A stretch of DNA of 50,478 nt, taken from NCBI GenBank assembly GCA_009779845.1, contig WRBE01000015.1, positions 1 to 50,478 of the forward strand, written 5' to 3'. The stretch is from Oscillospiraceae bacterium. Its GTDB lineage: Bacteria > Bacillota > Clostridia > Oscillospirales > Oscillospiraceae. Under the pieces are notes generated by a model that was not told the origin of the DNA, did no database searches, and saw only the letters and a list, made by a program, of their open reading frames with translations. This document shows positions 7,791 to 16,090 of this stretch, one piece after another. A program made the translations under genes and the position numbers. Numbering within the stretch: position 1 is the first letter of the stretch; each line of letters opens with the position of its first letter.

Positions 7791-8513
7791 TCAACGGAGC
7801 TCTACATGGTACTCAAATTTATCACCGCGGGCGATGCCAACGGCGTATTCGATGGGTGTATCCTTCTCAAAGCTATAGCGGTCAATTTTCATACAGGGCG
7901 CATCGTGTTCTACTTGCAATAATGTGTCTTCCCCGTTGCGCACACGCACACTTTGTAGCGTTTCACGCACCTTGCTAAAGGTCACGTTATGCGTATCTAC
8001 CATCATGCTATATAGAGAACCGGTGGTCAGATTCTCGGCGTCAAAGCCGGGGAATCGGCTACACGGCAGATGGGTTGTTACAATCAGCATGGGTTCATTG
8101 TCTGCATAGCGGACACGAGTGAAACGGAAAATCTCTGTGCCGACAGCACATTGCATTTTCCGGGCAATCCGCTCATCGCACTTGATTTGCTCAAAGGTCA
8201 CTAACTTTGTTGAAATCGTTTTGCCAAGCTGTTTCATGGATTCTGTAAAACTATACAAGCCTGACATTTCTTGGTTGAGGCGTTTTGCCGCAACATAGGT
8301 GCCGCGCCCTTTATAGATGTTGACGTATCCGTCTTTTTCCAGCTCTTGCATCGCCTGCCGCACGGTTGTTCGGCTGACGGCGTAAATATCACAAAGTTCA
8401 CGCTCAGACGGCAACTTTGCCTCTTCCGGTAGCGAACCGTCCTCCATCTGTGCAAACAAGGAATCCATCAGTTGCACATAGGCAGGGATTCGGCTGCTTT
8501 TATTTATCTCCAT
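7791..8513 (-). CDS. GntR-family regulator with UTRA domain
   Basis: A 240-residue HutC-type regulator. The N-terminal winged helix spans residues 1-70 (KLPSERELCDIYAVSRTTVRQAM, then GYVNIYKGRGTYVA). The UTRA effector domain starts at about residue 85 and ends in YSFEKDTPIEYAVGIARGDKFEYHV, typical of the family. UTRA domains bind phosphosugars or related small molecules and release the repressor from DNA (family knowledge). It is first in the PTS operon, ATG at 8513 with GAGG upstream, and palindromes flank it on both sides, so autoregulation plus control of the PTS genes is likely. Confidence 0.92.
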   Translation of the reverse strand: MEINKSSRIPAYVQLMDSLFAQMEDGSLPEEAKLPSERELCDIYAVSRTTVRQAMQELEKDGYVNIYKGRGTYVAAKRLNQEMSGLYSFTESMKQLGKTISTKLVTFEQIKCDERIARKMQCAVGTEIFRFTRVRYADNEPMLIVTTHLPCSRFPGFDAENLTTGSLYSMMVDTHNVTFSKVRETLQSVRVRNGEDTLLQVEHDAPCMKIDRYSFEKDTPIEYAVGIARGDKFEYHVELR

Positions 8514-8527
8514 GATATTCCTCTAAC

Positions 8528-8547
8528 TGGTCATGATGTCTGTACCA
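8528..8547. promoter_or_regulatory. Candidate GntR-type operator 2
   Basis: TGGT-nnn-GA-nn-TC-nnn-ACCA, 15 nt upstream of the gntR start and just downstream of a minus-strand TACACT that could be the -10 box. Binding here would block initiation. Confidence 0.6.
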
Positions 8548-8645
8548 CATAGTGTAGCACAGATTCGCCGAAAAGAAAAGGTGGCAGAATGCATAAAGAA
8601 GCTTGGTGATTTTTGGTGAATTTGCCAAGCCTCTTTGATACAGAA

Positions 8646-8675
8646 AACGGACTTTAGGCTTGCCTAAAGTCCGTT
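8646..8675 (-). terminator. Terminator of the htrA-like gene
   Basis: A perfect 14-bp inverted repeat, AACGGACTTTAGGC and its complement, followed on the minus strand by TTTTC. It lies 38 nt beyond the htrA stop. Confidence 0.75.
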
Positions 8676-8712
8676 CTGGTATTCAAGTGGTCATGTGTGA
8701 AGAGCGTTCTAT

Positions 8713-10257
8713 TTAATCTTCTGCAACAGAGCCATTGCCACTGTCCTCTGCGGGACGGTCTCCCAGAATCAAATCCAAATCCAAAAACGATCCATTCCGG
8801 AACACGGTGACCGTCACCGCATCTCCGGGCGCAAACCCGCCGAGGGCAAGGCGAAGGGCTTCTACCGTGGTCACCTCTCGCCCGCCGAGGGCGACAATTA
8901 CGTCCCCTTCCAGTATCCCGCCTCGCTGGGCGGCGGTGTCGGGATAGACGGTGTTGACGAACACACCCACGACAGTGTTAAAGAAGTAGGCGTAATCCTC
9001 CGTCACGGTGACGGGGAAGATGCCCAGATGGGGCCGGGGGATATAGCCCCGTTCGATAAGCTGATTGGCATAGCCCATGGCATCATCAATGGGGATAGCA
9101 AAACCGATGCCCTCTACCCCTTGCAGGCCGGACTTGGCGGTGACAATGCCCACCACCTCACCGAACTCGTTATAGACGGGGCCGCCGGAGTTTCCTGTAT
9201 TCACAGCGGCGTCAATTTGGAACATGTTCAGGGTCTGGCCTTGGTCGATGGCAACTTCCCGGTCTAAGGCGCTGACGATGCCGGATGTGATGGTGTGGGT
9301 CAGTTCCCCTAGCGGGTTCCCGATGGCGAAGATACCGGCCCCCACACGCAGGTCGTCCGAGTTGCCGATGGTGGCCGCCGGAAGACCCTCGGCCTCAATT
9401 TTGAGGACGGCCATGTCGCTGGTAATATTCTCGCCGCCCACTAAGCTTGCCTCATAGATAGTGCCGTCGGCCAGCATGACTAGAATCCGGGTGGCCCCTT
9501 CAATCACATGGTAATTGGTGAGGATATATCCGTCTGAGGACACGATAAACCCACTGCCGGACACCCGCCCAGTAGACGATTGACCGAACACATTGGTGCT
9601 GGTGACCTCTGTGGTAATGCCAACCACCTGTTCACGGCCCAAGGCAAAGACCTCTTCTGCGGAGAGGCGGTTCCCTGTCCGAATCGGCTCTGCCGGTGGG
9701 GGCGTGGGGGTGGCGATGGGCAACTCCAGCTCCGGAGTTGGTAGCACCGATTGTGCAGCTAGGACAGACTCTATCTCGGCTTCCCAGTCATTGATGGCGG
9801 TTCTGGCCACAAAGGCTCCGGTGCCGCCGCCGATGATGGCGCAGACCAAAAGCAAACAAATTACTTGAAAGGAACTCAGCTTACGCCGTGACCGTCTTTT
9901 TTGTTGCGGCGGGGGCGTTTTGGTGTCTTCGGGCACCTCCACCTCAATCACCGGAGCCGGAGCCGGAACCGGCGGTGCCGGACGGCGAGCGGGCGGCCGA
10001 TGCCGCATCATCCCCGTGGGGGTGCGCAGACCGTTGCCGGAAGCGTAGGAACTGCCGTACCACGTCCCGCCTTGCTCGATGGCAGTGCCGGGTTTCGGGG
10101 GCACCACAATCTGGGCTGGCTCTGCTGCGGTTGGCTCTGAAGACTTGTGGTCGGCGGGTGTCTTTTGTGCGTCATAGGGGACAAACCCCCCACGGGTCGG
10201 CCGATGGGATTCTGGTTGCAGGCCGCCGCCCAGTTCAAATTCTTGGTTGTGGTTCAT
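8713..10257 (-). CDS. Membrane-anchored HtrA/DegP-like serine protease with PDZ domain
   Basis: A 514-residue protein. A Pro-rich cytoplasmic N-terminus (1-125) ends in a basic patch; a membrane segment lies at about 129-152; a Pro/Thr linker follows. The trypsin-like domain carries the triad His250 (TNYHVIEG), Asp281 (SDMAVLKIE) and Ser357 (NTGNSGGP). A PDZ domain covers about 405-495 and the tail is acidic. HtrA proteases degrade misfolded exported proteins on the outer face of the membrane (family knowledge). Catalytic residues are all present, so it should be active. The long N-terminus is unusual but similar to other clostridial HtrA-like proteins. Confidence 0.93.
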   Translation of the reverse strand: MNHNQEFELGGGLQPESHRPTRGGFVPYDAQKTPADHKSSEPTAAEPAQIVVPPKPGTAIEQGGTWYGSSYASGNGLRTPTGMMRHRPPARRPAPPVPAPAPVIEVEVPEDTKTPPPQQKRRSRRKLSSFQVICLLLVCAIIGGGTGAFVARTAINDWEAEIESVLAAQSVLPTPELELPIATPTPPPAEPIRTGNRLSAEEVFALGREQVVGITTEVTSTNVFGQSSTGRVSGSGFIVSSDGYILTNYHVIEGATRILVMLADGTIYEASLVGGENITSDMAVLKIEAEGLPAATIGNSDDLRVGAGIFAIGNPLGELTHTITSGIVSALDREVAIDQGQTLNMFQIDAAVNTGNSGGPVYNEFGEVVGIVTAKSGLQGVEGIGFAIPIDDAMGYANQLIERGYIPRPHLGIFPVTVTEDYAYFFNTVVGVFVNTVYPDTAAQRGGILEGDVIVALGGREVTTVEALRLALGGFAPGDAVTVTVFRNGSFLDLDLILGDRPAEDSGNGSVAED

Positions 10258-10282
10258 GTAAGCACCTCCGTATTTCTAGACT

Positions 10283-10291
10283 ATTGTACCA
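10283..10291 (-). promoter_or_regulatory. Extended -10 promoter of htrA-like gene
   Basis: Minus-strand TGG-TACAAT (TG-n-TACAAT), 26 nt before the ATG. No good -35 is seen, which fits an extended -10 promoter. Confidence 0.5.
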
Positions 10292-10345
10292 CTGTAGCGG
10301 TGAAATATGGCAGAAATGTGAATAAACATTAAAACAATTATGAAT

Positions 10346-10801
10346 TTACCGATTGTGCCGTAATTCTTGAAAAAATTGGGTCATCAATGCGCCGCATGGT
10401 TCTTCCAACAGCCCACCGACAATCTGCGGCTCGTGGCCGAATCGCTCTAAGAACAGATTCACCACACTGCCAACGGCCCCTAACGTGGGGTCTTTCGCAC
10501 CAAAGAACACCTTGCCGATGCGGGCGTTAATCATAGCTCCCGCACACATGGGGCAGGGTTCTAGGGTGACGTAAAGACGGCACGAACCCAACCGCCAGTC
10601 GCCAATGGTACGGCAGGCTTCTTCAATCGCCAGTATCTCGGCATGGGCGGTGGCTTGATGGTCTGCCTCCCGCCGGTTGCGGCCTTGGCCAACGATGTGG
10701 CCTTGGTTGTCCACAATCACGCAACCCACTGGAACCTCTCCCGCTGCCATGGCCTCATACGCCAAGTCTAGGGCTGTTTGCATATACTGTTCGTGTGTCA
10801 T
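10346..10801 (-). CDS. tadA: tRNA-specific adenosine deaminase TadA
   Basis: A 151-residue cytidine-deaminase-fold protein. The zinc site is complete: His53 and catalytic Glu55 in TAHAEILAIEEA, and Cys83/Cys86 in LEPCPMCAGAM. The INARIGKVFFGAKDP block is typical of TadA. It converts the wobble adenosine of tRNA-Arg(ACG) to inosine (family knowledge). I chose ATG at 10801; the upstream GTG at 10813 is part of the ribosome site GAGGTGA. The neighbour downstream, htrA, has its own promoter. Confidence 0.95.
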   Translation of the reverse strand: MTHEQYMQTALDLAYEAMAAGEVPVGCVIVDNQGHIVGQGRNRREADHQATAHAEILAIEEACRTIGDWRLGSCRLYVTLEPCPMCAGAMINARIGKVFFGAKDPTLGAVGSVVNLFLERFGHEPQIVGGLLEEPCGALMTQFFQELRHNR

Positions 10802-10939
10802 AGGGATATTCACCTCGCTTTATTTTAACATATTGTACAGAGGTTGACCACTAGTATAATAATGGTAGTTCAAATGGAAAAATATTGTGGCAAATAAAAG
10901 TCAAAGGAGAGACTATTTTCAATTTATTCGACAATATGA

Positions 10940-10968
10940 TTGACATTTCTGGAAAACTGTGGCATACT
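10940..10968 (+). promoter_or_regulatory. Strong sigma-A promoter of the ROK-type gene
   Basis: TTGACA, 17-nt spacer, CATACT. Transcription would start near 10975, inside the inverted repeat at 10973-10993. Confidence 0.8.
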
Positions 10969-10972
10969 GTAC

Positions 10973-10993
10973 TTGGTTAGCAATCTTAACCAA
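10973..10993. promoter_or_regulatory. Candidate operator, inverted repeat at the start site
   Basis: TTGGTTA, 7-nt spacer, TAACCAA. It overlaps the predicted transcription start of the ROK-type regulator and may be its autoregulatory site. Confidence 0.5.
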
Positions 10994-11024
10994 CCAAACA
11001 AAGACGAATGGCGGATGGAACGCA

Positions 11025-12218
11025 ATGGAAAAAAGTCAAAAATTTGAACACACTCTCCCTGTGGCAGATCTTTCGGTTAGCCGTATTATCAACCAAAAAG
11101 CGTTGATTGAAGCTATATTGAGAAAGAAAAAGCACGGCATCTCAAAAGCGGTGTTGGCCAAAGAACTGGGGCTTAGTAAGCCCGCTGTTTCTAAAAATGT
11201 GGCGGATTTGATCGCCATGGGGCTGATTCAAGAGCACGGTGAGGGTGAGGCGGGAAAAACCGGCGGGAGAAAGCCCATTATCCTCAGGTTGAATGAGACC
11301 TATCAATATATCTTTGCCTTAGACCTTTCGTTCCAAGAGCCGGTTTGTGCGATAGGGGATTTGTATTGCAATGTGTTGCGGTTGCGGAAAATCAAGATTG
11401 GCAAGAACGCAACGGCGGATGCGAAAAAAGCAAAAGTCTGGCGGATATTGCAAGAGATGGCCGATGACTTAGACATCCCCATGGATAAAATCGGCCTTGT
11501 TATGATCTCCCAGCCGGGTGTGATTGGGGACGATGGCGAAGTGCGCTATCCCAAGGCGCGGCATGGCGCATGGATCGGAATCGGATTAAAGAAGTACTTG
11601 CGAGAGCAGCTTCAAGTCCCTGTTTTGGTGGAAAATGACGTAAACCTTGCAGCCATCGGAGAGGCGCATTTTGGGGCGGACGAGAATTTACAAGACTTGA
11701 TGTATATCATTTGCGGCATCGGGTTGGGCTCTGGCATTATCTTAGGCGGTAAACTATGGGAGGGGTGCAATCGGGCGGCTGGTGAAATCGGTGACTTTCT
11801 GCGCAAGGACGGTCGGAGCGCCGAAGACGTTGTGGCAATCGGCGGGCTGATAGAGCACATTGCGCCGCTGCTTGATGCAAGCAAGGGGCAGGAAGAACTC
11901 ACATTTTCCCGTGTGGTGGAGCTGGTAAAAGCCGGTGACCCCATCGTAACGCAAGCAATTTATGAAGTGGGCTGTGAACTGGGCTATATCATCTATAACT
12001 ACAATGTCATGCTGGATATTCCCATCGTGATTTTAGGGGGCGACTGTTTAAAGCTCGGCAAAACATTGTTTGACGGCATTGAGTCCGTGTTAGAGCAAAA
12101 ACCACCGCTTCGACCGAAGGTGATTCCCAGCACATTAAAAGAAGCCGCAAGCATCTTAGGCGGGTTTGTTGTGGGGAAGAACGAGATATTAAATAAGAAG
12201 ATTGAAGAGAATGTATAG
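11025..12218 (+). CDS. ROK-family (NagC/XylR-like) transcriptional repressor
   Basis: A 397-residue protein starting MEKSQKFEHTL. An N-terminal MarR-like winged helix (ALIEAILRKKKHGISKAVLAKELGLSKPAVSKNV) is followed by a ROK sugar-kinase fold (VLVENDVNLAAIGEAHFG, IGLGSGIILGG). The kinase-type ATP motif DxGxT is replaced by ALDLSFQE, and the zinc motif (His plus CxCGxxGC) is missing: the region after NRAAGEIGDF is short. It is therefore a regulator that binds a sugar ligand without kinase activity (inference). The target is unknown; no sugar genes adjoin it, but an inverted repeat at its own promoter suggests autoregulation. An in-frame upstream extension lacks a ribosome site. Confidence 0.87.
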   Translation: MEKSQKFEHTLPVADLSVSRIINQKALIEAILRKKKHGISKAVLAKELGLSKPAVSKNVADLIAMGLIQEHGEGEAGKTGGRKPIILRLNETYQYIFALDLSFQEPVCAIGDLYCNVLRLRKIKIGKNATADAKKAKVWRILQEMADDLDIPMDKIGLVMISQPGVIGDDGEVRYPKARHGAWIGIGLKKYLREQLQVPVLVENDVNLAAIGEAHFGADENLQDLMYIICGIGLGSGIILGGKLWEGCNRAAGEIGDFLRKDGRSAEDVVAIGGLIEHIAPLLDASKGQEELTFSRVVELVKAGDPIVTQAIYEVGCELGYIIYNYNVMLDIPIVILGGDCLKLGKTLFDGIESVLEQKPPLRPKVIPSTLKEAASILGGFVVGKNEILNKKIEENV

Positions 12219-12512
12219 GTGCGTTTTGTCAAGGGGAGATGCCCAATACCTAGTTGTACTCTTGCCGTTACCTTTTTTTGCTTCGGGCTTTCCGCATTGA
12301 CAGAAATGGAATCATACTTTATACTGAAATAGCAATTCAAGCCCTTAGGAGACAGCCGATGATTATAATCCATTAACAAATAAATGAATGCCAAAGGAGA
12401 TATGCCGTTTAGAAAGCGGTATGTTTCTGGTGGCAAAATTTTAAGGTTAATGGATATGTTCGGATTTTTGGTTTGAATTGTGACCTCTAAATGGGGTCGA
12501 GTTTAAGTTTCT
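12219..12512. other. Intergenic stretch without a convincing gene
   Basis: AT-rich sequence with no plausible ribosome site plus open frame. A minus-strand frame of 145 codons covers it but overlaps the ROK-type gene and looks random. It may hold decayed insertion-sequence DNA; I cannot prove this. Confidence 0.4.
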
Positions 12513-12550
12513 AAAATCGCGTCAAGGTCTATACCTTGATGCGATTTTTT
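12513..12550 (+). terminator. Rho-independent terminator
   Basis: AAAATCGCGTCAAGGT, loop CTAT, ACCTTGATGCGATTTTTT. A strong stem with one mismatch and a T6 tail on the plus strand. Confidence 0.8.
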
Positions 12551-12663
12551 GTTGTTTTATAAAAATGGATAGAGAGGTTCATATATGAGAAGATTCACAG
12601 GCATTAGGCCACCTTTTTACACCTTCCTGCATACAACATCTCACACAGGAAGGGTTATGATAT

Positions 12664-13215
12664 TTGAAAAATATAATATGGAGAGCGCAGCTCAAATGCG
12701 CATTGACAGTGGATAGCTATTGTAAAGGATGCAAAATGAAAACGTCTTTTGTTTCCAGCGGACTGTTTCGTGTAAATGCACAGAAGAAAAGCTTGGATGT
12801 CTGGCTGGTTTACAAATGTTCTGTCTGTGATACCACATGGAACCTGACTGTTTTATCTCGGGTGAATCCGCACTCTATTCTGCCGGAAACCTTGAGAAGA
12901 TTTCTCGATAACGATCCTGATCTGGCACTACGCTATGCATCGGATGTGTCGCTGATCAAAAGAAATGGCGGAGAACCGGGGTGTCCGCTTGTCGAGATAG
13001 AAGGGGATCAAGTCGATTTGAAAGAGCCGGTGCGTATTCGTCTCATTGCGGAACAGGCTGTAGGGGTCAGGGTCTTGACCATCTTGCGCAACCAGCTTGG
13101 TCTATCTCGAAGTGAAATGAGCCGGCTATGTGACAGTGGACGGCTCCGCTGTACTTCCGGGCAAGAGATCAAAAAATACAAATTGACAGGGGAGATTATA
13201 ATAGAAATCGAATAA
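12664..13215 (+). CDS. DUF1062 family protein with zinc-ribbon cysteines
   Basis: A 183-residue protein with two CxxC pairs (YCKGCKMKT and YKCSVCDTTWNLT) that make a zinc ribbon, the FRVNAQKKSLDVWLVYKC block typical of DUF1062, and a C-terminal region (RIRLIAEQAVGVRVLTILR, LGLSRSEMSRLCDSGRL) that resembles an S4-like RNA-binding turn. Function is unknown for the family. The start is TTG at 12664 with GGAAGGG nine nucleotides before. An ATG at 12657 in another frame ends after 19 codons. It opens an AT-rich accessory stretch, so it is probably acquired. Confidence 0.8.
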   Translation: MKNIIWRAQLKCALTVDSYCKGCKMKTSFVSSGLFRVNAQKKSLDVWLVYKCSVCDTTWNLTVLSRVNPHSILPETLRRFLDNDPDLALRYASDVSLIKRNGGEPGCPLVEIEGDQVDLKEPVRIRLIAEQAVGVRVLTILRNQLGLSRSEMSRLCDSGRLRCTSGQEIKKYKLTGEIIIEIE

Positions 13216-13224
13216 CACGAAACA

Positions 13225-13263
13225 GGGCAGACGCAAAATGGGAAATTCGTTTTGCGTCTGCCC
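13225..13263. terminator. Inverted repeat after the DUF1062 gene
   Basis: GGGCAGACGCAAAA and its exact complement, 14 bp, loop 11 nt. There is no T-run after it, so termination is uncertain; the A/T-rich base of the loop is the only U-rich part. Confidence 0.5.
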
Positions 13264-13697
13264 GATATGATTTCCTTGCGGGGTTTTGCTCTGCTCTCTG
13301 CACTCAAGTTGTGGGGTAGATTTTTTGCGCTCTCGGCTATCTGCTTATTTTGCCGACCGCACAGCAAAAGATAGTGCCTTCTGCTTTATTATAGTATGGG
13401 TATGATTCGCCCTCATGTTGTCAAGGTGTGTAACATAAAAAAACAGCACAGAGCTTGATCTTGCTCTGTGCTACAGCTAATTTTGACCGTCACGCAATGG
13501 GAATTTTCTTGTGTCGAAGCTTAGAAATGCTTATAAGGAACATTCGATGTAAGCCATCCATTGATGCTGTATATGGATAATGTGAGGTTATGTTAGTCTC
13601 GCGTAATGTTTTTTTCAAACACCGTATTATCTATCCATCTTCATATGACGTAACATTAAGATAGGCACACAGGAATGCATCGCACATTTCACCTGTA
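13264..13697. other. Intergenic stretch with one terminator only
   Basis: Apart from the hairpin at 13445-13472 I see no gene, repeat or promoter in this stretch. It separates the DUF1062 gene from the convergent VOC-Sel1 pseudogene. Confidence 0.5.
13445..13472 (-). terminator. Minus-strand terminator
   Basis: AGCACAGAGC and its complement around an 8-nt loop, followed on the minus strand by a GTTTTTTTA tail. It serves the minus-strand genes that end at 13698. Confidence 0.8.
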
Positions 13698-14658
13698 TCA
13701 CGACCGCGATTCTAGCTTTTCAATGCGCTCTATCGCTTGCTCTAGACCTTGCTCGGCGGCTCTAGCATACCATATTATTGCTTGCACAAAATTTTGAGTA
13801 ATAATGCTACCGGAACCAAGTTCATACATGAGACCAAGTATATACTGTCCAGATGCATAATCCTGTTCTGCGGACTTACGAAACCATTCTATTGCTTGAT
13901 ATAAATTTCATTGATCGTAATCCTCATAAATGTACATTTCAGCAAGGTTTACATACATTCTACCAAGCTGGAACTGCGCTGTGGAGTTCTCCTGTTCTGC
14001 AGCTTTGCGAAACCATTCTATTGCTTGATGTATATCCTCAAGAACACCATTGCCTGAAAAATACACAAGACCAAGCTCAATTTGTGCCGAATAATTCCCT
14101 TGCTCCGCAGCTTTGCGAAACCATTCTATTGCTTGATAGATATCTCTAGGAACACCTCTACCCAAAAGGTATTCTTGTCCAAGCCTAGGATAGCCGAACT
14201 GCTCCGATACTTCTTCAACAGAAAGTCCCTGCATCAAAAGTCTCTTTGCCACAACTTCTAAATCCTCATCAATTTCAAGAATGTGTCCGTCATCGTCATA
14301 AAAGCGGAAAGCACGTTGTCCCCAGCTATACTCTATAACGTCATGGAGGATTTCGATTCCATCGGTTGCCTTAATTTTAGTCACCCAATAATCTAAATCC
14401 CTAACCTCAAAACCAAGTTGAACATTGTCTGGTTTATCTTTTTTCTGTAGCATTACACCAGTTGTGTTTGCTGAAAATTCACCGCCGCCAGCGACAAGGT
14501 CGGGATAGGTGGAATGTAGTGCAAATATATTCTGAGACTCGACAATATCGCCTGCGTCTACTGTTATTTCTTGTTCCAAAATGGGTTTCGTAAAACCTTT
14601 TTGACTGTTCTATATCTGATGCTGCAAGCAGTACACCTTTGCACTTTATTTTGCTCAT
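13698..14658 (-). pseudogene. VOC (glyoxalase)-Sel1 repeat fusion, broken by a frameshift and a stop
   Basis: The gene begins at ATG 14658 behind AGGAGG and reads MSKIKCKGVLLAASDIEQSK, a normal VOC start. Near 14580-14595 the frame shifts by one: the rest of the VOC domain (ITVDAGDIV to YDDDGHILEIDED) continues in another frame, which is open from 14579. Sel1-type repeats follow (QAIEWFRKAAEQGNYSAQ, QAIEWFRKAAEQENSTAQ). An in-frame TGA at 13908-13910 stops it, yet the same frame continues past it with two more Sel1 units (QAIEWFRKSAEQDYASGQ) to a TGA at 13698. VOC domains bind metals and small molecules; Sel1 repeats mediate protein contacts. The fusion is unusual. Sequence error could explain one lesion but hardly both. 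Confidence 0.8.
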
Positions 14659-14681
14659 AGACAGCCTCCTGTGTTCGCAAG

Positions 14682-15089
14682 TTACTCAAAATAAATTGAA
14701 ACATTCCAAGAAATGCCGAAACGGTCGTTCACAGAACCCATTAGTTGACCGTAAAACTCTGTTGAAAGAGGCGCAACAATTTTCCCGCCATCTGCGAGCT
14801 TGTTGAAAACGGAAGTCACCTCCTCTGCGGAATCGAAAGAAAGCGTAAACCAAAAGTTGTCGCATGACATGTTCTTTTCTGCCCCATCGAACATCGCAAC
14901 AGGAGTACCAAATAGCAGTACCTCCGAATATGTCACAAAGTTTGGCGGTAAAGATTTGTCCATATTAGGGTCTGTTGGGTCGTTCCCGTTATGAACAATC
15001 GCTTTCACCTCTGCTCCAAGTACCTCTTTGTAGTAGGTAATGGCTTCATCACAATTACCCGGAAAACTAATTGATGGAAAGTTTAGCAT
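14682..15089 (-). CDS. VOC-family protein, PhnB-like
   Basis: A 135-residue single-domain protein: MLNFPSISFPGNCDEAITYYKEVLGAEV at the start and the C-terminal NDRFGISWNVSI are hallmarks of the PhnB/3-demethylubiquinone-like branch of the vicinal-oxygen-chelate superfamily. Members are small dimeric proteins whose substrates are mostly unknown. GAAGGAG precedes the ATG. It lies 23 nt upstream of the broken VOC-Sel1 gene on the same strand, and the two probably shared a transcript. Confidence 0.87.
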   Translation of the reverse strand: MLNFPSISFPGNCDEAITYYKEVLGAEVKAIVHNGNDPTDPNMDKSLPPNFVTYSEVLLFGTPVAMFDGAEKNMSCDNFWFTLSFDSAEEVTSVFNKLADGGKIVAPLSTEFYGQLMGSVNDRFGISWNVSIYFE

Positions 15090-15190
15090 ATAGGCTTGCT
15101 CCTTCGCTTTTATTCAAAGTAATACTATCACACAAAACATGGCAACGGCATGTCCTGTTCAAAATAGAACAATTGCTGGTTACTGACTGT

Positions 15191-15901
15191 TCAACCGCAT
15201 ACACATGTGAAGTTCTTAAATGCTTCTCTAGGGCTATCAGTAAAGCCATAATGCGCAGTAAAAATATATTCTGTACTTGCTATTTTAGCAAGGTTTCTTA
15301 TGCTTTCCTTTTGAGTGTCATCACTCAAATTAAAAAGTGAGTTAAACAAACCGACTTGACCGTTTTGCAGACTCAAATTGTCGCCAACAAACAAATATTT
15401 ATCATCTATTAGAAAAGACATGGAGCCAACGGTATGCCCAGGCGTTAAAACAGATTTCACTTTAATTTTTCCAAAGTATAGTTCTTCATTATCCTCTATC
15501 GTGCTATAGCTGTGATTTAATTTGTTCTTACCTCCAAAAACAAGGCGAGGAACAGAGCCATCTAACACTTGCTCCTCTTGTTTTGAAATATAAATAGTAG
15601 CATTTTTGAATAATCTCAATGCCGAAATATGGTCAAAGTCGGTATGCGTAAGTAAGACAGCAGTAATTTTTTCAGGCTCAATATTTAATTTATCCATTTC
15701 AGCTTTTGCTATATTTTCATTGCCGCCACCTGCATCTATAGCGATACAATCATCGTCATAGTTCACGACATAAAAATTAGCATTCTTTGTTTTTACAGCA
15801 TATATTCCATTCACTATTTCTTGAGTTTCAAGATGCTTCATTTTAGCAATTTCACTGTTTCGTTTCAATAAAAATTTTATAAGACCAGTAACAGTATTCA
15901 T
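15191..15901 (-). CDS. MBL-fold metallo-hydrolase
   Basis: A 236-residue metallo-beta-lactamase-fold hydrolase. The metal site is HTDFDH (with the usual HxHxDH first His replaced by T-D spacing), then GHTVGSMSF and a late GDN and AHYG. The second metal ligand set is present. Such proteins hydrolyse thioesters, lactones or phosphodiesters; the substrate here is unknown. The ribosome site before ATG 15901 is weak (GGTGAATA), and an internal ATG at residue 21 is an alternative. AT-rich composition matches the neighbouring VOC genes, so all three likely arrived together. Confidence 0.85.
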   Translation of the reverse strand: MNTVTGLIKFLLKRNSEIAKMKHLETQEIVNGIYAVKTKNANFYVVNYDDDCIAIDAGGGNENIAKAEMDKLNIEPEKITAVLLTHTDFDHISALRLFKNATIYISKQEEQVLDGSVPRLVFGGKNKLNHSYSTIEDNEELYFGKIKVKSVLTPGHTVGSMSFLIDDKYLFVGDNLSLQNGQVGLFNSLFNLSDDTQKESIRNLAKIASTEYIFTAHYGFTDSPREAFKNFTCVCG

Positions 15902-15904
15902 TAT

Positions 15905-16085
15905 TCACCATTCCAAATATAAAATCGTGACGCTACCCGCTGAAAGAGTGGGTAACGAACAAAAAAGCACACTACAGTCAAGTCGAAAAGTCCAGTTTGC
16001 TCCAAGGGGTGAATCGGATTAAGCCCCTTTGAGGCGGGGCTGTTTGGGCATAGTCTCCCTCGCCATTTTGCGTGATACCCCAACA
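15905..16085. other. Hairpin-rich spacer, possible mobile-element relic
   Basis: Two small hairpins are present (TACCC/GGGTA at 15934-15954 and AGCCCC/GGGGCT at 16022-16041), and nothing codes. The stretch marks the border between the AT-rich block and the GC-richer lipid-kinase gene. Its look reminds me of spacers in clostridial conjugative elements, but this is recall, not proof. Confidence 0.3.
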
Positions 16086-16090
16086 GCATT

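Noticed and set aside
12219-12512. Possible decayed IS3-like insertion sequence
   Set aside because: A GGGGTC-type end-like motif at about 12497 and short transposase-like fragments in several frames can be seen, but no frame gives a convincing IS3 motif such as DDE residues, so I only describe the stretch as intergenic.
13908-13910. TGA as a selenocysteine codon in the Sel1 region
   Set aside because: Sel1 repeats have no redox Cys at this position, and the gene also carries a frameshift. Decay is the simpler reading.
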